Made by a program: the position numbers and the translations under genes
In this document: piece after piece, positions 44,707 through 56,528 of the stretch
Position numbering within the stretch: the first letter of the stretch is position 1
How the letters are laid out: each line of letters begins with the position of its first letter
Assembly (NCBI GenBank): GCA_011799875.1
Contig: CM022301.1
Span: forward strand, 207,738,477-207,802,476
Direction: 5' to 3'
DNA length: 64,000 bases
Origin: Thinopyrum elongatum
Taxonomy: Eukaryota; Streptophyta; Magnoliopsida; Poales; Poaceae
The notes under the pieces: model-generated
Database searches by the model: none
Told to the model about the DNA's origin: nothing
Seen by the model: the letters and a program-made list of their open reading frames with translations, nothing else

Positions 44707-45594
44707 GGGATAATTGATTTTATGCCCCTAGTTGGGTCACACTCGGCAGGTTTACCCCTAGTTTTCGAAAACACCCGTTCACGCCCAAACCACTTTGTTC
44801 GTCTTATGCTTTTGCCCTTTGACTGTTTGACCATGAATTCAAAAAATTCATAACAAATTCATACTAACTTAAAAAATACGAGTAAGATATCAAAATGTTA
44901 AGAAAAACATCACCTATATGTGCATGTGATTTGCACTCATGAAAAAAGTGTTGGGAAGCCCCCATCTCAGTTTGAGCTCATATGATCTCAACACGAACAG
45001 TAAAATCTAAAAAAATTGAAAAAAATTCAAAAAATTCTTAACTTTTTTTGTGGCAAAAATTGGCCAATGTTTTGAGTGCTTGCCAAGTTTCATCAGGGAA
45101 TGACATTAATGGAAGTCGTGGCCAAAAAACAAAATTAGCACTCCAAAATGCTTTTGTTTTCGAGCATTGGTTTTGTTTTTTTCACCGCGACTTCCACCAA
45201 TGTCATTCCCTTATGAAACTTGGCAAGAACACAAAACATTGGTCGATGTTTGCCACCTAAAAAAATTAGAATTTTTAGAATTTTTTTCTTCAAATTTTAC
45301 TGTTCAAGCTGAAATCATAGGTGCTCAATCTGAGATGGGGGCCTCCTAACACATTTGTTATGAATGCAAATGACATGCACATATAGGTGATGTTTTTATG
45401 AACATTTTGATATCTTATTCACATTTTTCTGACTAAGTATGAATTTGTTATGATTTTTTTAAAGTGACAGTCAAACGGTCAAAGGGCAAAAGCATAAGAT
45501 GAGCAAACTGGTTTGGGCAGGAACGAGTGTTTTCGGAAACTAGGGGTAAACCTGCCGAGGGGGGCACAACTAAGGGCACAAAATTAATTATCCC
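44707..45594. mobile_element. Mutator-type foldback element, 888 bp (copy 1)
   Basis: Ends GGGATAATTGATTTTATGCC and GGGCACAAAATTAATTATCCC, flanked by a perfect 9-bp duplication AAAATAAAT (44698-44706, 45595-45603), the Mutator hallmark. The two halves are inverse copies over almost the full length, meeting near 45150, e.g. CACCTATATGTGCATGTGAT against ATGACATGCACATATAGGTG. It encodes no protein and would form a hairpin of about 440-bp arms if transcribed. It sits in LINE RT. Confidence 0.9.
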
Positions 45595-45603
45595 AAAATA
45601 AAT

Positions 45604-46663
45604 CAACCTTTAATGAAGGCCGATTGCTGTTGGCCTATAACCTTATGTGCAGTAGGATAAAGACGCGTCGCGGAACCTTTGGAAGGAAACTTAGGGATGT
45701 TATTGATTAAAGAGATAGGCCTATAGAGGCGAATAAAATCAGCACCCTTCTCCTTAGGGATTAAAGAGATGATAGCATAATTCATCCTAGAGATATCCAC
45801 CGTGCCCAAGCAGAATCTGATGATAATCGCGTAAACAAGATGTTTTAGCACCGGCCAATACTTCTTAAAGAAGGTGATAGAAAACCCATCCGGGCTAGGA
45901 GCATAATTAGAATTAGAGGAGGAGACCACCTCATCGATCTCTTCCGGCGATAGAGTCACCATGAGGGCAGTGTTGTCCTCAGCAGAGATATGGGCATGAG
46001 GAGCCCGCGGATTAGGGGAGATGCGAAAACCAGACGAAGGCACAACAAAGAGAAGGGACGAAAAGAAAGAGTAAATATGATTCTGGATGATGTCTGGGTC
46101 AGCCACCACCTCCCCATTGATAATAAGTCTAAACATTGAGCACCTCCTACGCCTCCCATTGGCAATAGCAAAGAAGTACGCCATGATAGCATCACCTTTA
46201 AGCATCCAGGACGACCTCCTACGCTGCTGCCAGTACACTTCTCCTGGCAGTGGATATCGAGAAGAGCCGTTTCTAACTCATACCTATGAGGCCAACCAGC
46301 AGAATCAAGCCCACCCGAGTCCGCAAGGGAGTCAATGGCCTTGATGCTATTCAGAAGGAGATCTTTCTCCTTACGGTTGTCGGTTGCGCGGTTCAAGCCC
46401 TTACCTTTCAGAAATCTACGCAGATTAGAGGCACAAAAAATCCAATCATCCAGAGGACCAAAGGAACGGTGACTAGACAAAAAGAGGGAGGAAATTTTGT
46501 CCGACACCAGCGGGATGAACCCGTCCACCAAGAGACATGAGGAATCAAATCTAAAATGGCGAGAAAAAAGGCATGTGATCACTGCCAATGTGAGACTCAG
46601 CGATGAGGGAGGACCTAGGAAAGATGATACCCATTCAGGAGAGATGGGCACCCTGCCCAACAC
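45604..46663 (-). pseudogene. LINE ORF2, N-terminal half of RT (copy 1)
   Basis: Minus strand: SSWMLKGDAIMAYFFAIANG and CSMFRLIINGEVVADPDIIQ, then SPDGFSITFFKKYWPVLKH, YAIISLIPKEKGADFIRLYR-PISL and VIGQQQSAFIKG up to the Mutator element. These are the first RT motifs of plant L1-type LINEs. The linker from endonuclease (46663-45956) is in another frame. Confidence 0.8.
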
Positions 46664-47116
46664 CTAACTAATTGGATCGAGCTGATGGTTGGACCACGTG
46701 AACCGAGCACCAACCCTATGCAGCTCCCTTAGAGAAAAATCAATGATGAAATCGTTAAAACCTTCAGCTCTAGACCACGAGAAATTCGAGTTGTTCTTGT
46801 CCCAAGGGAACCTGAGAAGATTAAAATCCCCACCAATGAGAAGAGGGAAAGTCGAAGCCTCAATTTTAGCAGATAGTTCAAGCAGGAACTCATGAGAGAG
46901 AGAGAGAGAGAGATCAGCCGGACCATAAACTCCAACAACTTCCCAGGTCTTATCAATAGCACGATGGTGCAAAACCATGCTAGCAAAGTACACACTGACA
47001 TTGAAAGAGGCAAAGTCAAAAACATGAAAACACGCACCCAAAAGAATACCACCAGAATGACCAACAGCCGACAAGCACTTCCAACAAAACAGATCAACAC
47101 CCGCAAGAGAGGAAAG
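46664..47116 (-). pseudogene. LINE endonuclease, C-terminal part (copy 1)
   Basis: Minus strand: SAVGHSGGILLGACFHVF, VVGVYGPADLSLSLSHEFL, FPLLIGGDFNLLRFPWDKNN and LHRVGARFTWSNHQLDP. GGDFN and FTWSN are conserved AP-endonuclease motifs. The frame stays open through the (GA)10 run that encodes the SLSLSL stretch. It is cut by the gap at 47117. Confidence 0.8.
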
Positions 47117-47126
47117 NNNNNNNNNN
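47117..47126. other. Assembly gap (10 N)
   Basis: Ten N bases joining two sequence pieces whose ends overlap in content by 2.83 kb. Confidence 0.99.
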
Positions 47127-49955
47127 AAATGATCGTGTCATCCGCATATTGCAGATGAGAAATGCCAGCCGGAATTAGATGAGAAATAACATGAGAGATA
47201 TGACCCGCCTCCGCAGCACGGTTAAGAATACACGAGAAAGCATCGGCTACAAAGGTGAAAAAGCAGGGGTGAAATGGGGTCACCCTGCCTAAGGACTCGA
47301 CCATTTTTGAAATAAGGGTCCGCCATCCCATTAACCGAGATAGCCGTGTGACTACCATAGACCAACTACATAAGGCGTGGGACATACGCACCATCAAACC
47401 CTTTGGCCTAGAGCACGTCATGAAGAAAAGGCCAACTAACCAAGTCATAAGCCTTCTCGAAGTCTAACTTTAGGATCACGACATTGCACTGCCTAACTCT
47501 TAAATCATGAACGATCTCGTGAAAGCTAAGAATACCGTCTAAAATAAATGGGATAATTGATTTTATGCCCCTAGTTGGGTCACACTCGGCAGGTTTACCC
47601 CTAGTTTTCGAAAACACCCGTTCACGCCCAAACCACTTTGTTCGTCTTATGCTTTTGCCCTTTGACTGTTTGACCATGAATTCAAAAAATTCATAACAAA
47701 TTCATACTAACTTAAAAAATACGAGTAAGATATCAAAATGTTAAGAAAAACATCACCTATATGTGCATGTGATTTGCACTCATGAAAAAAGTGTTGGGAA
47801 GCCCCCATCTCAGTTTGAGCTCATATGATCTCAACACGAACAGTAAAATCTAAAAAAATTGAAAAAAATTCAAAAAATTCTTAACTTTTTTTGTGGCAAA
47901 AATTGGCCAATGTTTTGAGTGCTTGCCAAGTTTCATCAGGGAATGACATTAATGGAAGTCGTGGCCAAAAAACAAAATTAGCACTCCAAAATGCTTTTGT
48001 TTTCGAGCATTGGTTTTGTTTTTTTCACCGCGACTTCCACCAATGTCATTCCCTTATGAAACTTGGCAAGAACACAAAACATTGGTCGATGTTTGCCACC
48101 TAAAAAAATTAGAATTTTTAGAATTTTTTTCTTCAAATTTTACTGTTCAAGCTGAAATCATAGGTGCTCAATCTGAGATGGGGGCCTCCTAACACATTTG
48201 TTATGAATGCAAATGACATGCACATATAGGTGATGTTTTTATGAACATTTTGATATCTTATTCACATTTTTCTGACTAAGTATGAATTTGTTATGATTTT
48301 TTTAAAGTGACAGTCAAACGGTCAAAGGGCAAAAGCATAAGATGAGCAAACTGGTTTGGGCAGGAACGAGTGTTTTCGGAAACTAGGGGTAAACCTGCCG
48401 AGGGGGGCACAACTAAGGGCACAAAATTAATTATCCCAAAATAAATCAACCTTTAATGAAGGCCGATTGCTGTTGGCCTATAACCTTATGTGCAGTAGGA
48501 TAAAGACGCGTCGCGGAACCTTTGGAAGGAAACTTAGGGATGTTATTGATTAAAGAGATAGGCCTATAGAGGCGAATAAAATCAGCACCCTTCTCCTTAG
48601 GGATTAAAGAGATGATAGCATAATTCATCCTAGAGATATCCACCGTGCCCAAGCAGAATCTGATGATAATCGCGTAAACAAGATGTTTTAGCACCGGCCA
48701 ATACTTCTTAAAGAAGGTGATAGAAAACCCATCCGGGCTAGGAGCATAATTAGAATTAGAGGAGGAGACCACCTCATCGATCTCTTCCGGCGATAGAGTC
48801 ACCATGAGGGCAGTGTTGTCCTCAGCAGAGATATGGGCATGAGGAGCCCGCGGATTAGGGGAGATGCGAAAACCAGACGAAGGCACAACAAAGAGAAGGG
48901 ACGAAAAGAAAGAGTAAATATGATTCTGGATGATGTCTGGGTCAGCCACCACCTCCCCATTGATAATAAGTCTAAACATTGAGCACCTCCTACGCCTCCC
49001 ATTGGCAATAGCAAAGAAGTACGCCATGATAGCATCACCTTTAAGCATCCAGGACGACCTCCTACGCTGCTGCCAGTACACTTCTCCTGGCAGTGGATAT
49101 CGAGAAGAGCCGTTTCTAACTCATACCTATGAGGCCAACCAGCAGAATCAAGCCCACCCGAGTCCGCAAGGGAGTCAATGGCCTTGATGCTATTCAGAAG
49201 GAGATCTTTCTCCTTACGGTTGTCGGTTGCGCGGTTCAAGCCCTTACCTTTCAGAAATCTACGCAGATTAGAGGCACAAAAAATCCAATCATCCAGAGGA
49301 CCAAAGGAACGGTGACTAGACAAAAAGAGGGAGGAAATTTTGTCCGACACCAGCGGGATGAACCCGTCCACCAAGAGACATGAGGAATCAAATCTAAAAT
49401 GGCGAGAAAAAAGGCATGTGATCACTGCCAATGTGAGACTCAGCGATGAGGGAGGACCTAGGAAAGATGATACCCATTCAGGAGAGATGGGCACCCTGCC
49501 CAACACCTAACTAATTGGATCGAGCTGATGGTTGGACCACGTGAACCGAGCACCAACCCTATGCAGCTCCCTTAGAGAAAAATCAATGATGAAATCGTTA
49601 AAACCTTCAGCTCTAGACCACGAGAAATTCGAGTTGTTCTTGTCCCAAGGGAACCTGAGAAGATTAAAATCCCCACCAATGAGAAGAGGGAAAGTCGAAG
49701 CCTCAATTTTAGCAGATAGTTCAAGCAGGAACTCATGAGAGAGAGAGAGAGATCAGCCGGACCATAAACTCCAACAACTTCCCAGGTCTTATCAATAGCA
49801 CGATGGTGCAAAACCATGCTAGCAAAGTACACACTGACATTGAAAGAGGCAAAGTCAAAAACATGAAAACACGCACCCAAAAGAATACCACCAGAATGAC
49901 CAACAGCCGACAAGCACTTCCAACAAAACAGATCAACACCCGCAAGAGAGGAAAG
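47127..49955 (+). repeat. Duplicated block, copy 2 (right of N gap)
   Basis: Repeats 44284-47116: LINE YADD region, the interior of RT, Mutator foldback element (47550-48437, with duplications 47541-47549 and 48438-48446) and endonuclease. Endonuclease breaks frame at the (GA)8 run near 49737. Confidence 0.9.
47550..48437. mobile_element. Mutator-type foldback element (copy 2, same locus likely)
   Basis: Same ends and AAAATAAAT flanks as 44707-45594. Probably the same element assembled twice. Confidence 0.85.
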
Positions 49956-50079
49956 TTCAGAATGAGAGAAGGAGTCCTTGATCGTTTCCTGTAAGCACAC
50001 TAAATGGATATGATGATCCCGAATGTAATCCCTAAGCTGGTTACGGCGCACCTAGCTCCGAACCTGCGCATGTTCCAAA
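49956..50079 (-). pseudogene. LINE endonuclease N-terminus
   Basis: Minus strand: QLRDYIRDHHIHLVCLQETI followed by KDSFSHSELSSL, with LQET as the first catalytic AP-endonuclease motif. A WNMRRFGA-like start lies just upstream in another frame, as in plant LINE ORF2. Confidence 0.75.
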
Positions 50080-50711
50080 AAAGGGCCCTTCATTTGTAGG
50101 AAAGATTCTTGATGCGAAGACTAGCCCTAGAGGGCAACACCGAAGCCGTCTGCTTCCTACCTCTTAGCCGCACCAACAGAACTGAGTTGGGAGTCAAAAC
50201 ATCGAGAACAGGCGATGCAACAGGATCACCGACACCTCCCTCAGCCACTACCCAGGGGAGGGGGGGGGGGGTTGGACACACCACCCAAGTCCCTAGCCTT
50301 GGCCAGGGATGCCTGCGCAAGCTCGTTGGCACAGATCAGAGAAAGAAGAGCGAAGGGAGACCCAAACGAAGCACCAAGGGAAAAACCAAACTCACAAGCA
50401 ACTTTCAGGAAATTCGAATCGGAAAAATCAAGAAGAATAGTATGCTTTGGAGAGGTGGGAAGAGTACCTGCAACCACATGATTCTTCTCCTCCGCCCTCC
50501 TAGCCGCGCGGACCAGAACCGATTCCCCAAAAACATTAGCACGTCGGCTCTTGCGCGCCGTCAAGGTAGGAGTGTGCACACGAACGGAATGATCTGAGGG
50601 GGGGGGGGTGCCATGGGAGCCATCGAAGAAGCGACCTTGCCAAGATCACAATCAAGTCTACGACACAACCTAGTCATTGAATGCATCGAAGACCTCGAAC
50701 CGCCGCTGCGC
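50080..50711 (-). pseudogene. LINE ORF1 relic
   Basis: Between endonuclease and the inserted LTR. Minus-strand frames are short and broken, partly by runs of C (poly-G on plus at 50262-50270 and 50597-50607). Content includes basic and Arg/Ser-rich text and ANELAQASLAKARDLGGV. Position suggests the end of ORF1; no domain is firmly seen. Confidence 0.4.
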
Positions 50712-52227
50712 TGATACGTCCATTTTGCATCATGTTTTCCTACTGTTATTTATAGTGTTTTTATCAATATTTCCCTTTATAATGCAATTCTAATGCCTTT
50801 TCTCTCTTAATGTGCAAGATTTATATAAAGAGGGAGATTGCCGACATCTGGAATTCTGGACCCAAAAGAGCTATAGTAGAGATAGCTATTCTCCGGAGCT
50901 CCAAATGGCCTTAAATTTCACAGAGATTTTTATTGAATAAATATAAAATACTAGAACGAAGTTCCACCAGAGAGGGGCCAGCAGTTGCCCACAAAGCAAC
51001 ATGGCACGCCTACCCCCATAGGGCGCGCCCTGATGTCTTGTGGGGCACACGGAGGCCCTCTGGTGCCCTCCTGCTATATGAGGCCATTTGCCTAGAAAAA
51101 AAATAGAGGGATACTTTCGGGACGAAGCACCGCCATCTTGAGGCGGAACCTGGGCAGGAGCACTTTTGCTCTCCGGTGAAGCGATTCTGCCGAGGATACT
51201 TCCCTCCGGGAGGGGGAAATCAAAGCCATCGACATCACCAACTATCCTCTCATCGTGGGAGGATTCATCTCCATCAACATCTTCACCATTACCATCTCAT
51301 CTCAAACCCTAGTTCATCTCTTGTATTCAATCTTTGTCGCAAAACCTCAGGTTGGTACCAGTAGGTTGCTAGTAGTGTTGATTACATCTTGTAGTTGATG
51401 TTAGTTGGTTTATTTGGTGGAAGATCATATGTTCAGATCCTTAATCATATATTATACTCCTATGATCTTGAATATGAATATGATTTGTGAGTAGTTCCGT
51501 TTGTTCTTGAGGACATGGGAGAAGCCTTGTTATAAGTAATCATGTGAAGTTGGTATTCGTTGAATATTTCGATGATATGTATGTTGTTCTTCCTCTAGTG
51601 GTGTCGTGTGAACGTCCACTACATGAGACTTCACCATGTTTGGGCCTAGGGGAAGGCATTGGGGAGTAATAAGTAGATGATGGGTTGTGAGAGTAACATA
51701 AGCTTAAACCCTAGTTTATGCACTATTCCGTAAGGGACTGATTTGGATCCATATGTTTCATGCTATGGTTAGATTTATCTTAATTCTTCTTTCATAGTTG
51801 CAGATGCTTGCGAGAGAGGGTAATCATAAGTGGGTTGCTTGTTCAAGTAAGAATAGCACCCTAGCACCGGTCCACCCACATATCAAATTATCAAAGTAGT
51901 GAACGCTAATTAACTAAACATGATGAAAGTTAACTAGACAATATTCCCATGTGTCCTCGAGAACGCTTTGTTCACTATAAGAAGTACTTCCGTCTTGTCC
52001 TTTGCTATAAAAAGGATTGGGCCAATTTGCTGCACCTTAGTTACTATTGTCACTTGCTACTTGTTACAAATTATCTTGCTATCAAACTATATGTCACTAC
52101 TACTTTCAGCACTTGCAGAGAATACCTTGCTGAAAACCAATTATCATTTCCTTCTGCTCCTCGTTGGGTTTGACACTCTTACTTATCGAAAGGACTACAA
52201 TTGATCCTCTATACTTGTGGGTCATCA
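50712..52227 (+). repeat. 5' LTR of the third Athila-like element (1516 bp)
   Basis: TGATACGTCCATTTTGC to CTTGTGGGTCATCA. It carries GGCGCGCC near 51021 and TGCTATATGAGGCC (about 51071) as a possible TATA site. Confidence 0.88.
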
Positions 52228-52238
52228 AGACTCTTTTT

Positions 52239-52256
52239 TGGCGCCATTTCCGGGGA
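52239..52256 (+). promoter_or_regulatory. Primer binding site, tRNA-Asp type with two mismatches
   Basis: TGGCGCCATTTCCGGGGA, 11 bases after the LTR. It differs at two positions from the exact complement of tRNA-Asp seen in copy A. Confidence 0.75.
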
Positions 52257-52333
52257 GTGAAGCGCCTTTGGTAAGTGAAATTTAGTAAGGAAACATTTTT
52301 ATTTCATGCTGAATTTTATCTTCACTTGTCACT

Positions 52334-53458
52334 ATGGAAGATAATCCTTTGAGGGGCTTGTTCGGGGTATCTTCACCTCGACCGGAAGTGGTAAGAGCCA
52401 CTCCTCAACCTACTGAACCTACTGAAAATATTTACTATGAAATTCCTTCAGGTATTATGGAGAAACTGCTTGCTAATCCATACATAGGAGATGGAACTAT
52501 ACATCTTGATATGCACTTAATCTATATAGATGAAATTTGTGGATTTTTTAAGTTTGCAGGTTTATCAGAGGATGGAGTTAATAAGAAAGTATTCCCTTTA
52601 TATTTTAGGGGAAGGGCATTATCTTGGTATGGGCTATTGGATGACACCGGAACATGGAATTGGAACCGATTGAAGCTGGAATTCCATCAGAAATTTTATC
52701 CTATGCACTTTGTTCATCGTGATTGGAATTATATATATAATTTTTGGCCTCATGAAGAATAAAGTATCGCTCAAGCTCGGGGGAGGCTTAAATACATGAT
52801 GCACACATGCCTCAATCATGAGCTCTCAAGAGAAATGGTTATACAAAACTTTTATGCTTGGCTTTCTCATCAAGATAAAACAATGCTTGATACTTTTTCT
52901 GCTGGTTCCTTCATGAAAAGAACTATGGAATTCAAATGGGATCTTATTGAAAGAATTAAACGCAACTTTGAAGATTGGAAAATCAACAAAGGTAACGAGT
53001 CAGGTACAAATCTTGAATTTGATTGCGTTAAGTCCATTATAGAAACATATGCTTTTCATAGGCTTAGTGCAAAATATGGACTTGACCCTGAGATAGTAGC
53101 TACATTCTGTGAATCATTTGCTACTCATGTTGATCTCCCTAAAGAGAAGTGGTTTAAATTTCATCCACCTATTGAAGAAATTTGTGAAGAGCCTGTTATG
53201 GATAAAACTGAAATAATTGCTTATACTGCTAATCCAGTTGTACCCACTACTTATATTGAAAAACCTCCTTCTCCTGCTAGGATTAAGGAACATGCTAAAG
53301 CTACAAGTGTGGTTCATGAGAGTAATATCAAAACACCTAAACCCTCTGAACAAATTATAGTGGAACACAATATTGCAATGGTTAAAGATCTCTTGGTCGA
53401 TAATATTGATGGTCATGTCATTTATTTCTGTAAGGAAGAACCCATGATTGCTAATTAA
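52334..53458 (+). pseudogene. Gag of the third Athila-like element
   Basis: ATG at 52334 (MEDNPLRGLFGVSSPRPEVV). One frame to 53458 with a TAA at 52760-52762 after NFWPHEE and another at 53456. Core Gag domain: FFKFAGLSEDGVNKKVFPLY, GRALSWYGLLDDTGTWNWNR, FHQKFYPMHFVHRD; after the stop MMHTCLNHELSREMVIQNFY and AWLSHQDKTMLDTFSAGSFM. The C-terminal half has a Pro/Ser linker. Same general plan as gag of copies A and B but a distinct family. Confidence 0.8.
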
Positions 53459-54188
53459 GTTAATACTGAACAAGATAAGCTAGATAAGAGTGAGCCGGTT
53501 GTTGGCATGCCTGTTGTTTCTGTGAAGATTGGAGATCGTTGCTATCATGGTTTATGTGATATGGGTGCTAGTATAAGTGCTATTCCATTTTCTCTTTATC
53601 CAGAAGTTATGCATGGTATTGCACCCGCTAAGATAGAAGATATTAATGTTACTATTAAGCTTGCAAACAGAGATACTATTTCACTCCTTGAGATTGTTAG
53701 AGATGTTGAATTCTTATGTGGTAAGATCAAATACCCTGCTGATTTCCTAGTACTTGGATCACCACAAGATGATTTTTTCCCAGTATATCTGGTAGACCTT
53801 TCTTGAATACCGTTAATGCTGAAATTGATTGTATTAACGAAAAGGTTAATGTTAAGTTTGGTGATATATCTCATGAATTTAATTTATCTAAGTTTAATAG
53901 ACAACCTCATGATAAATAATTACCTAATAAAGATGATATTATTAGTCTTGCATCTATTGTAGTGCCTCCTACTGATCCATTAGAACAATATCTTCTAGAC
54001 CATGAAAATGATATGCATATGAATGAAAGAAATGAAATAGATGAAATATTCTTTAGGTAGGAACCTATCCTTAAACATAATTTGCCCGTTGATACTTTGT
54101 GAGATCCTCTTTCACCTAAGAGTGATCTTGTGTTCAAATTAAAGAAACTTCCAGATACATTGAAATATGACTATCTCGATGAAAAGAA
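53459..54188 (+). pseudogene. Protease and pol linker of the third Athila-like element
   Basis: In the gag frame, MPVVSVKIGDRCYHGLCDMG then ASISAIPFSLYPEVM (D-M-G active site), followed by LVLGSPQDDFFPVYL. A frameshift near 53790 moves the GRPFLNT-like continuation (VNAEIDCINEKVNVKFGD) to another frame, with further stops at about 53918 and 54058. The linker ends at LPDTLKYDYLDEKN where the Copia LTR begins; its continuation is at 55624-55703 (ANLSLHEEKRLLKILRKH). Confidence 0.75.
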
Positions 54189-55618
54189 TGTTGGGATCTA
54201 CGGTGGGGTGCGCCGACTGCAAATTAAAAATTCCTACCCGCAGAACATCCAAGAACATGCTACATGAGATGGATCACGGATCGTTACCACTAAACGTGCA
54301 GTACCGTGTAGCAGAAGAAGAGCTGGGGCAGCGCGAACGTGTGGATCATCTCCTCCTTGTCCGATCTCCCTCGAACAACCGGTCGTCAGATACCACGTAT
54401 AGGTTCGCTGGAGTGGCGCAAGTGCACCCCCTCTAACGTATCTGCGTGTGCAGGAGGAATACCATGTGGTGAACTTCTAGGTCCGACCACACAGTCGGCG
54501 GCGAGTGGAGCTGGCTAGTTGCAACACATGCAAAGCCCTGGTGACGGCGCCGAAGCGATGAACCGAATGAGCGTGCCGTACCTCCACTATATATAGGCAT
54601 CCATCGCGGGCTCAACACTTGGGCCTCGCATGGACCCTAAAGCCCAAAGTCTGCTCGGCCGGGATCCGAGTCCGAGTTGGATCACATCTAACTCGTGGAG
54701 TCGGATCGGGCCTCATGGGTTCCTTCCCTTAAGCGCGCGAACCCTTAGGTTCAAGTCGGCTTGGTCGCAGGTCGGATCACCTCCGACCTGCTCAGCTGGT
54801 AGCGGCCTCTAGCAAGGCATGACGACCACCAAGTAGACAATGAAGCCGGTTGGCGAACCTGTACAACATGTCACACTTATGTTCCCTTTGCCATACGATA
54901 TACGTTTTCGGGCTCAAGGCGAGTCTGTCATCCTTGTGCTTGCCCGACCTATTTCTCGTTCCAGTGATGCCGACCACAAACCGGATTATCTCATAATCCT
55001 TGTTGCATGGCCATGCTTATCTTGGTCGGATCACATGAGGGGCCCAGAGTATATCTCTCCTGATCAGAGGGGCAAATCCCATCTTGCTCGACCATGTCTC
55101 GCAGCATGGGTCTGGACAAGCCCGAAACCTACCTTTGTAACTACCCAGTCACGGAGTAGCGTTTGGTCAGACCAAAGCAGTGCTGTCACCACCCCGAGTA
55201 CATGCGCCAGTTCAGGTCTTAGGACATAGAACATATGTTGTACTAGAGACTCACAGATGACATATCGCTGCGTCTCATAGTTGGATCTGTTCGACTCAGA
55301 CCTTATCTCGACTCGGATCCGAGTACGTCATATCCAACCAGATCCTTCTGAGTCCATATTATCCGGCTAGAATCCAATGCTCCATGGCTAGTGAGACCGA
55401 CCCATCCACGGTGTCATATGCTAGTCTAGTCGGCTGCGTGTTCACACAACCATTTCGACTAGGGACCTTTTAGGATAGTCATCATACAATGTACAGTCCC
55501 ACAAACAAGTCACGTACTTGCTGATACGCATCATTGATAACGTCCAAGGACTATCTTTATTCTTAAACACATGGGAAATATCATCATACATGATTGCCTC
55601 TAGGGCATATCTCCAACA
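54189..55618 (-). mobile_element. Copia-like solo LTR (1430 bp)
   Basis: TGTTGGGATCTACGG to GGGCATATCTCCAACA with a 5-bp duplication AAGAA (54184-54188, 55619-55623). The right end read in reverse, TGTTGGAGATATGCCCTAGA, closely resembles the start of BARE/Angela/WIS-type Copia LTRs, so orientation is minus. No internal domain. Confidence 0.82.
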
Positions 55619-55703
55619 AAGAAGATATATCATGTTATTATCAATGCTAACCTTTCATTGCACGAAGAAAAGAGATTACTCAAAATTTTGAGGAAGCATC
55701 GTG

Positions 55704-56343
55704 TGCTACTTGTGAAATGCGTTGGGATTTCCCTGAAAAGGAAGGGTGAAGTAGTACAGCAGTAGAAAGTATTTCCCTAAGTAAAGAAGCAAGGTTTATC
55801 GAACCAATAGGAGATTCACACAAACGACCTATAGCAATACCTACACACACAAGAGGAAATACTTGCACCTGACGCAGGAAAGAGGGTTATCAATCCCCTT
55901 GTACTCGTTAATTGCAAGGATCAAATCTGATAGTAGGAGATATATAAATTGCAAAGTAAAATAAAAGTAAATAAATTGCAGCAAGGATTTTAGGGTTTTA
56001 GTAATATGATTTAAATGGACCCGGGGGCCATAGCTTTCCTTAGAGGCATATCTCTCATAAGCATAACGATACATTGGGTGAACAAATTACTGTTGGGCAA
56101 CTGACGGAATAGCGCATAGTTATGATGTTATTCATGGCATGATCAGTACATAGGCATTACGTCCGTGACAAGTAGACTGAAACGATTCTGCATCTACTAC
56201 TATTACTCCACTTAGAGAGCGCTTCTACGCTTGCCTCTCTAGGTATTAAGTTCATGACAAACAGAGTAATGCATTAAGTATGATGACATAATGTAGACAA
56301 AATAAGATCAACTAATATGATTGAACCCCATCGTTTTATCTCA
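55704..56343 (-). repeat. Partial Gypsy LTR, same group as 3625-9885
   Basis: Plus strand TGCTACTTGTGAAATGCGTT is the inverse of the CACAAGTAGCA end of the solo LTR at 9885, and GGACCCGGGGGCCATAG inverts its GGCCCCCGGGTC text. About 640 bp are present, then the sequence changes. Confidence 0.7.
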
Positions 56344-56528
56344 CCCTGGGTGTTCGGGTATTTCAGTTATAGGTAATTTGGGTACTAAAAAATGGGAACT
56401 GAAATTATTTCTGCCAAAAAAATATCCGAACCCAAAATACTCAAAATTTCGGTTCAGGTAATTCGAGTACCCAAAACCCCAAAATATTCGGAGCACACAT
56501 CGTCTTTTGGTATGAATAATTTGGGTAG
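56344..56528. repeat. GGGTA/ACCCAAAA-rich fragment, probable MITE remnant
   Basis: Repeated GGGTATTT, GGGTACT, GAACCCAAAA and GAGTACCCAAAA words in both orientations, similar in style to the hAT MITE at 27073. Cut on the right by the Tat2 LTR. Confidence 0.3.

Larger units (their letters stand above)
44284..47116 (+). repeat. Duplicated block, copy 1 (left of N gap)
   Basis: Identical, as far as read, to 47127-49955 with offset 2843, except a (GA)10 run at about 46893 that is (GA)8 in the other copy (offset then 2839). Contains the Mutator foldback element and parts of LINE RT and endonuclease. Best read as one locus assembled twice. Confidence 0.9.
42492..50711 (-). mobile_element. LINE retrotransposon (L1-type), degenerate, with an assembly duplication
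   Basis: Minus-strand order: ORF1-like relic (50711-50080), endonuclease (about 50060-49500), RT (49506 leftwards), zinc-finger RT tail (to about 43031), and a 3' end with a short A tract (plus-strand T7 at 42492-42498). Frames are broken by many stops and shifts. An 888-bp Mutator foldback element interrupts RT. Half the span is counted twice because of a duplicated block around a 10-N gap. The 5' end is cut by the LTR at 50712. Confidence 0.85.
50712..55703 (+). mobile_element. Third Athila-like Gypsy element (plus strand), truncated
   Basis: 5' LTR 50712-52227, PBS 52239-52256, gag and protease in one frame with stops (52334-53806), then a pol linker to 54188 and 55624-55703. It is interrupted by a Copia-like solo LTR (54189-55618) and ends at another LTR fragment (55704). 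The rest (RT onward) is not in the window. TGATACGTCCATTTTGCATC is a start common in Triticeae Athila-clade LTRs. The insertion is in LINE sequence; TGCGC (50707-50711) is the expected left duplication. Confidence 0.85.

Noticed and set aside
44284..49955. A true recent tandem duplication of LINE plus Mutator element
   Set aside because: Near identity and an N gap exactly at the join point to an assembly overlap.
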